Below, in pieces: positions 63,320 through 64,000 of a stretch of 64,000 nt of DNA (positions within the stretch are counted from its first letter, which is position 1; the number at the start of each line of letters is the position of its first letter). The translations under genes and the position numbers were made by a program. A model generated the notes under the pieces. That model was not told the origin of the DNA, did not search any database, and saw only the letters and a list, made by a program, of their open reading frames with translations. This stretch comes from an uncultured Mucilaginibacter sp. (GTDB lineage: Bacteria; Bacteroidota; Bacteroidia; Sphingobacteriales; Sphingobacteriaceae): assembly GCA_903891475.1 (NCBI GenBank), contig CAITEP010000036.1, positions 62,001 to 126,000 of the forward strand. The letters run 5' to 3'.

Positions 63320-64000
63320 TGCTGCACCGCTGCTATGGCTTTGTAAATTTCCATCACATTGTTTTCCCAGGTATGGGTGGCGGCAAAACGGATACGCTCC
63401 TGCCGTTTTTCTTCCGAATCTTCGCGCAAGGCTTGTTCTATGAGGGGCACATAAATCTTTTTTGTTTTGCCTAAATAGGTATGCTCGCTAAATACGCTCA
63501 TCGCCTCGGTTCGGGTAGCCACAACCGGCTTACCCATTGCCAGGTATTCATCAATTTTACGCGGATAATTACCAATAGTAACCTGGTTAGTTAATTGCGG
63601 GTTTAAACAAACATTAAACGCGTTGATGTATTGTGGTAATAGCTCAGGGGCTTTGCTACCCAAAAAATGGACATTTGGTTTCTGGTGCAGTCGGCTAGCC
63701 TTGAACTCATTATCCTCCGGACCAACTAAAACAATGCTCCAATCAGGGCGTTCCTCGGAAATATGGGCTATCAAATCAATATCCAGTCGTAGGCTTTGCA
63801 AAGCACCCACATAGCCTATGATGGGTTGGGGGATATTTACCATATCGGCAGGAATAGCCATCGCTTGCTTATCGCTAAAAGTGCTTAAATCGCAACCCTG
63901 ACCAACATAGTATGCATTTTTATTGTATTGCTGGCAATAATTGGCCAAATAGGTGGAGTTTGCCACACAAATATCGCTTTTGCGTATCAATTCTGGTTCC
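63316..64000 (-). CDS. Glycosyltransferase (GT4/GT1-type), C-terminal part, cut by window edge
   Basis: The frame stays open to the right edge (the upstream residues EPELIRKSDICVANS continue past 63990), so the N-terminal half is outside the window. The visible GT-B second domain has PIIGYVGALQSLRLDIDLIA, WSIVLVGPED, VHFLGSKAPELLPQYINAF and the donor-binding PRKIDEYLAMGKPVVATRTEAM with the conserved Glu. Part of the polysaccharide island. Neither sugar donor nor acceptor is deducible. Confidence 0.85.
   Translation of the reverse strand, partial: EPELIRKSDICVANSTYLANYCQQYNKNAYYVGQGCDLSTFSDKQAMAIPADMVNIPQPIIGYVGALQSLRLDIDLIAHISEERPDWSIVLVGPEDNEFKASRLHQKPNVHFLGSKAPELLPQYINAFNVCLNPQLTNQVTIGNYPRKIDEYLAMGKPVVATRTEAMSVFSEHTYLGKTKKIYVPLIEQALREDSEEKRQERIRFAATHTWENNVMEIYKAIAAVQH

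Overview
The window comes from the chromosome of an aerobic member of the Bacteroidota, most likely the Sphingobacteriaceae (Mucilaginibacter/Pedobacter-like). The evidence is A+T-rich, A-rich translation starts without strong Shine-Dalgarno boxes, a TonB-dependent receptor with a carboxypeptidase-like domain, DUF2723 and DUF4350 families, and the order miaB / sigma-54 activator / lptE / TPR protein / secG / groES / groEL. This assignment rests on family content only. No rRNA, tRNA, CRISPR array or insertion sequence was found.

Layout. 1-1108: two-step agmatine-to-putrescine operon (aguB, then aguA cut by the edge). 1560-4619: large DUF2723 (GT117) membrane protein, followed by 700 bp of hairpin-type intergenic repeats. 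5317-8817: AsmA-like protein and L-serine ammonia-lyase. 8930-16679: small membrane proteins, an RDD protein, and a tight operon SpoIIM / membrane protein / DUF4129 / DUF4350 / MoxR ATPase / DUF58. 16709-24256: groESL, secG, TPR protein, lptE, a sigma-54 activator and miaB; a sigma-54-like promoter lies before groES. 24459-41740: accessory metabolism, with a TonB receptor and two lipoproteins, an SbtA-type permease, a yjdI/yjdJ/osmC group, a photolyase-like protein with reordered domains, a GH5 glycanase, a SUMF1 protein and a Tat-exported Gfo/Idh oxidoreductase with a structured leader. 42112-43044: a two-gene cassette (63-aa protein plus papain-like protein) sharing an N-terminal motif. 43691-64000: an exopolysaccharide island.

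The most striking system is embedded in that island at 45975-55465: a sigma-54 response regulator, a stand-alone H-NOX heme protein, a 1410-aa hybrid kinase that begins with an HNOBA domain, a second hybrid kinase, a single-domain receiver, and a sugar transferase whose N-terminus is a degenerate receiver domain. Identical 15-bp inverted repeats lie upstream of the response regulator and again just before hnoX, the second followed by a sigma-54-like element. The simplest reading is nitric-oxide sensing that controls polysaccharide initiation both by transcription and through the pseudo-receiver on the initiating transferase. Glycosyltransferases, acyltransferases and a flippase surround it on both strands.
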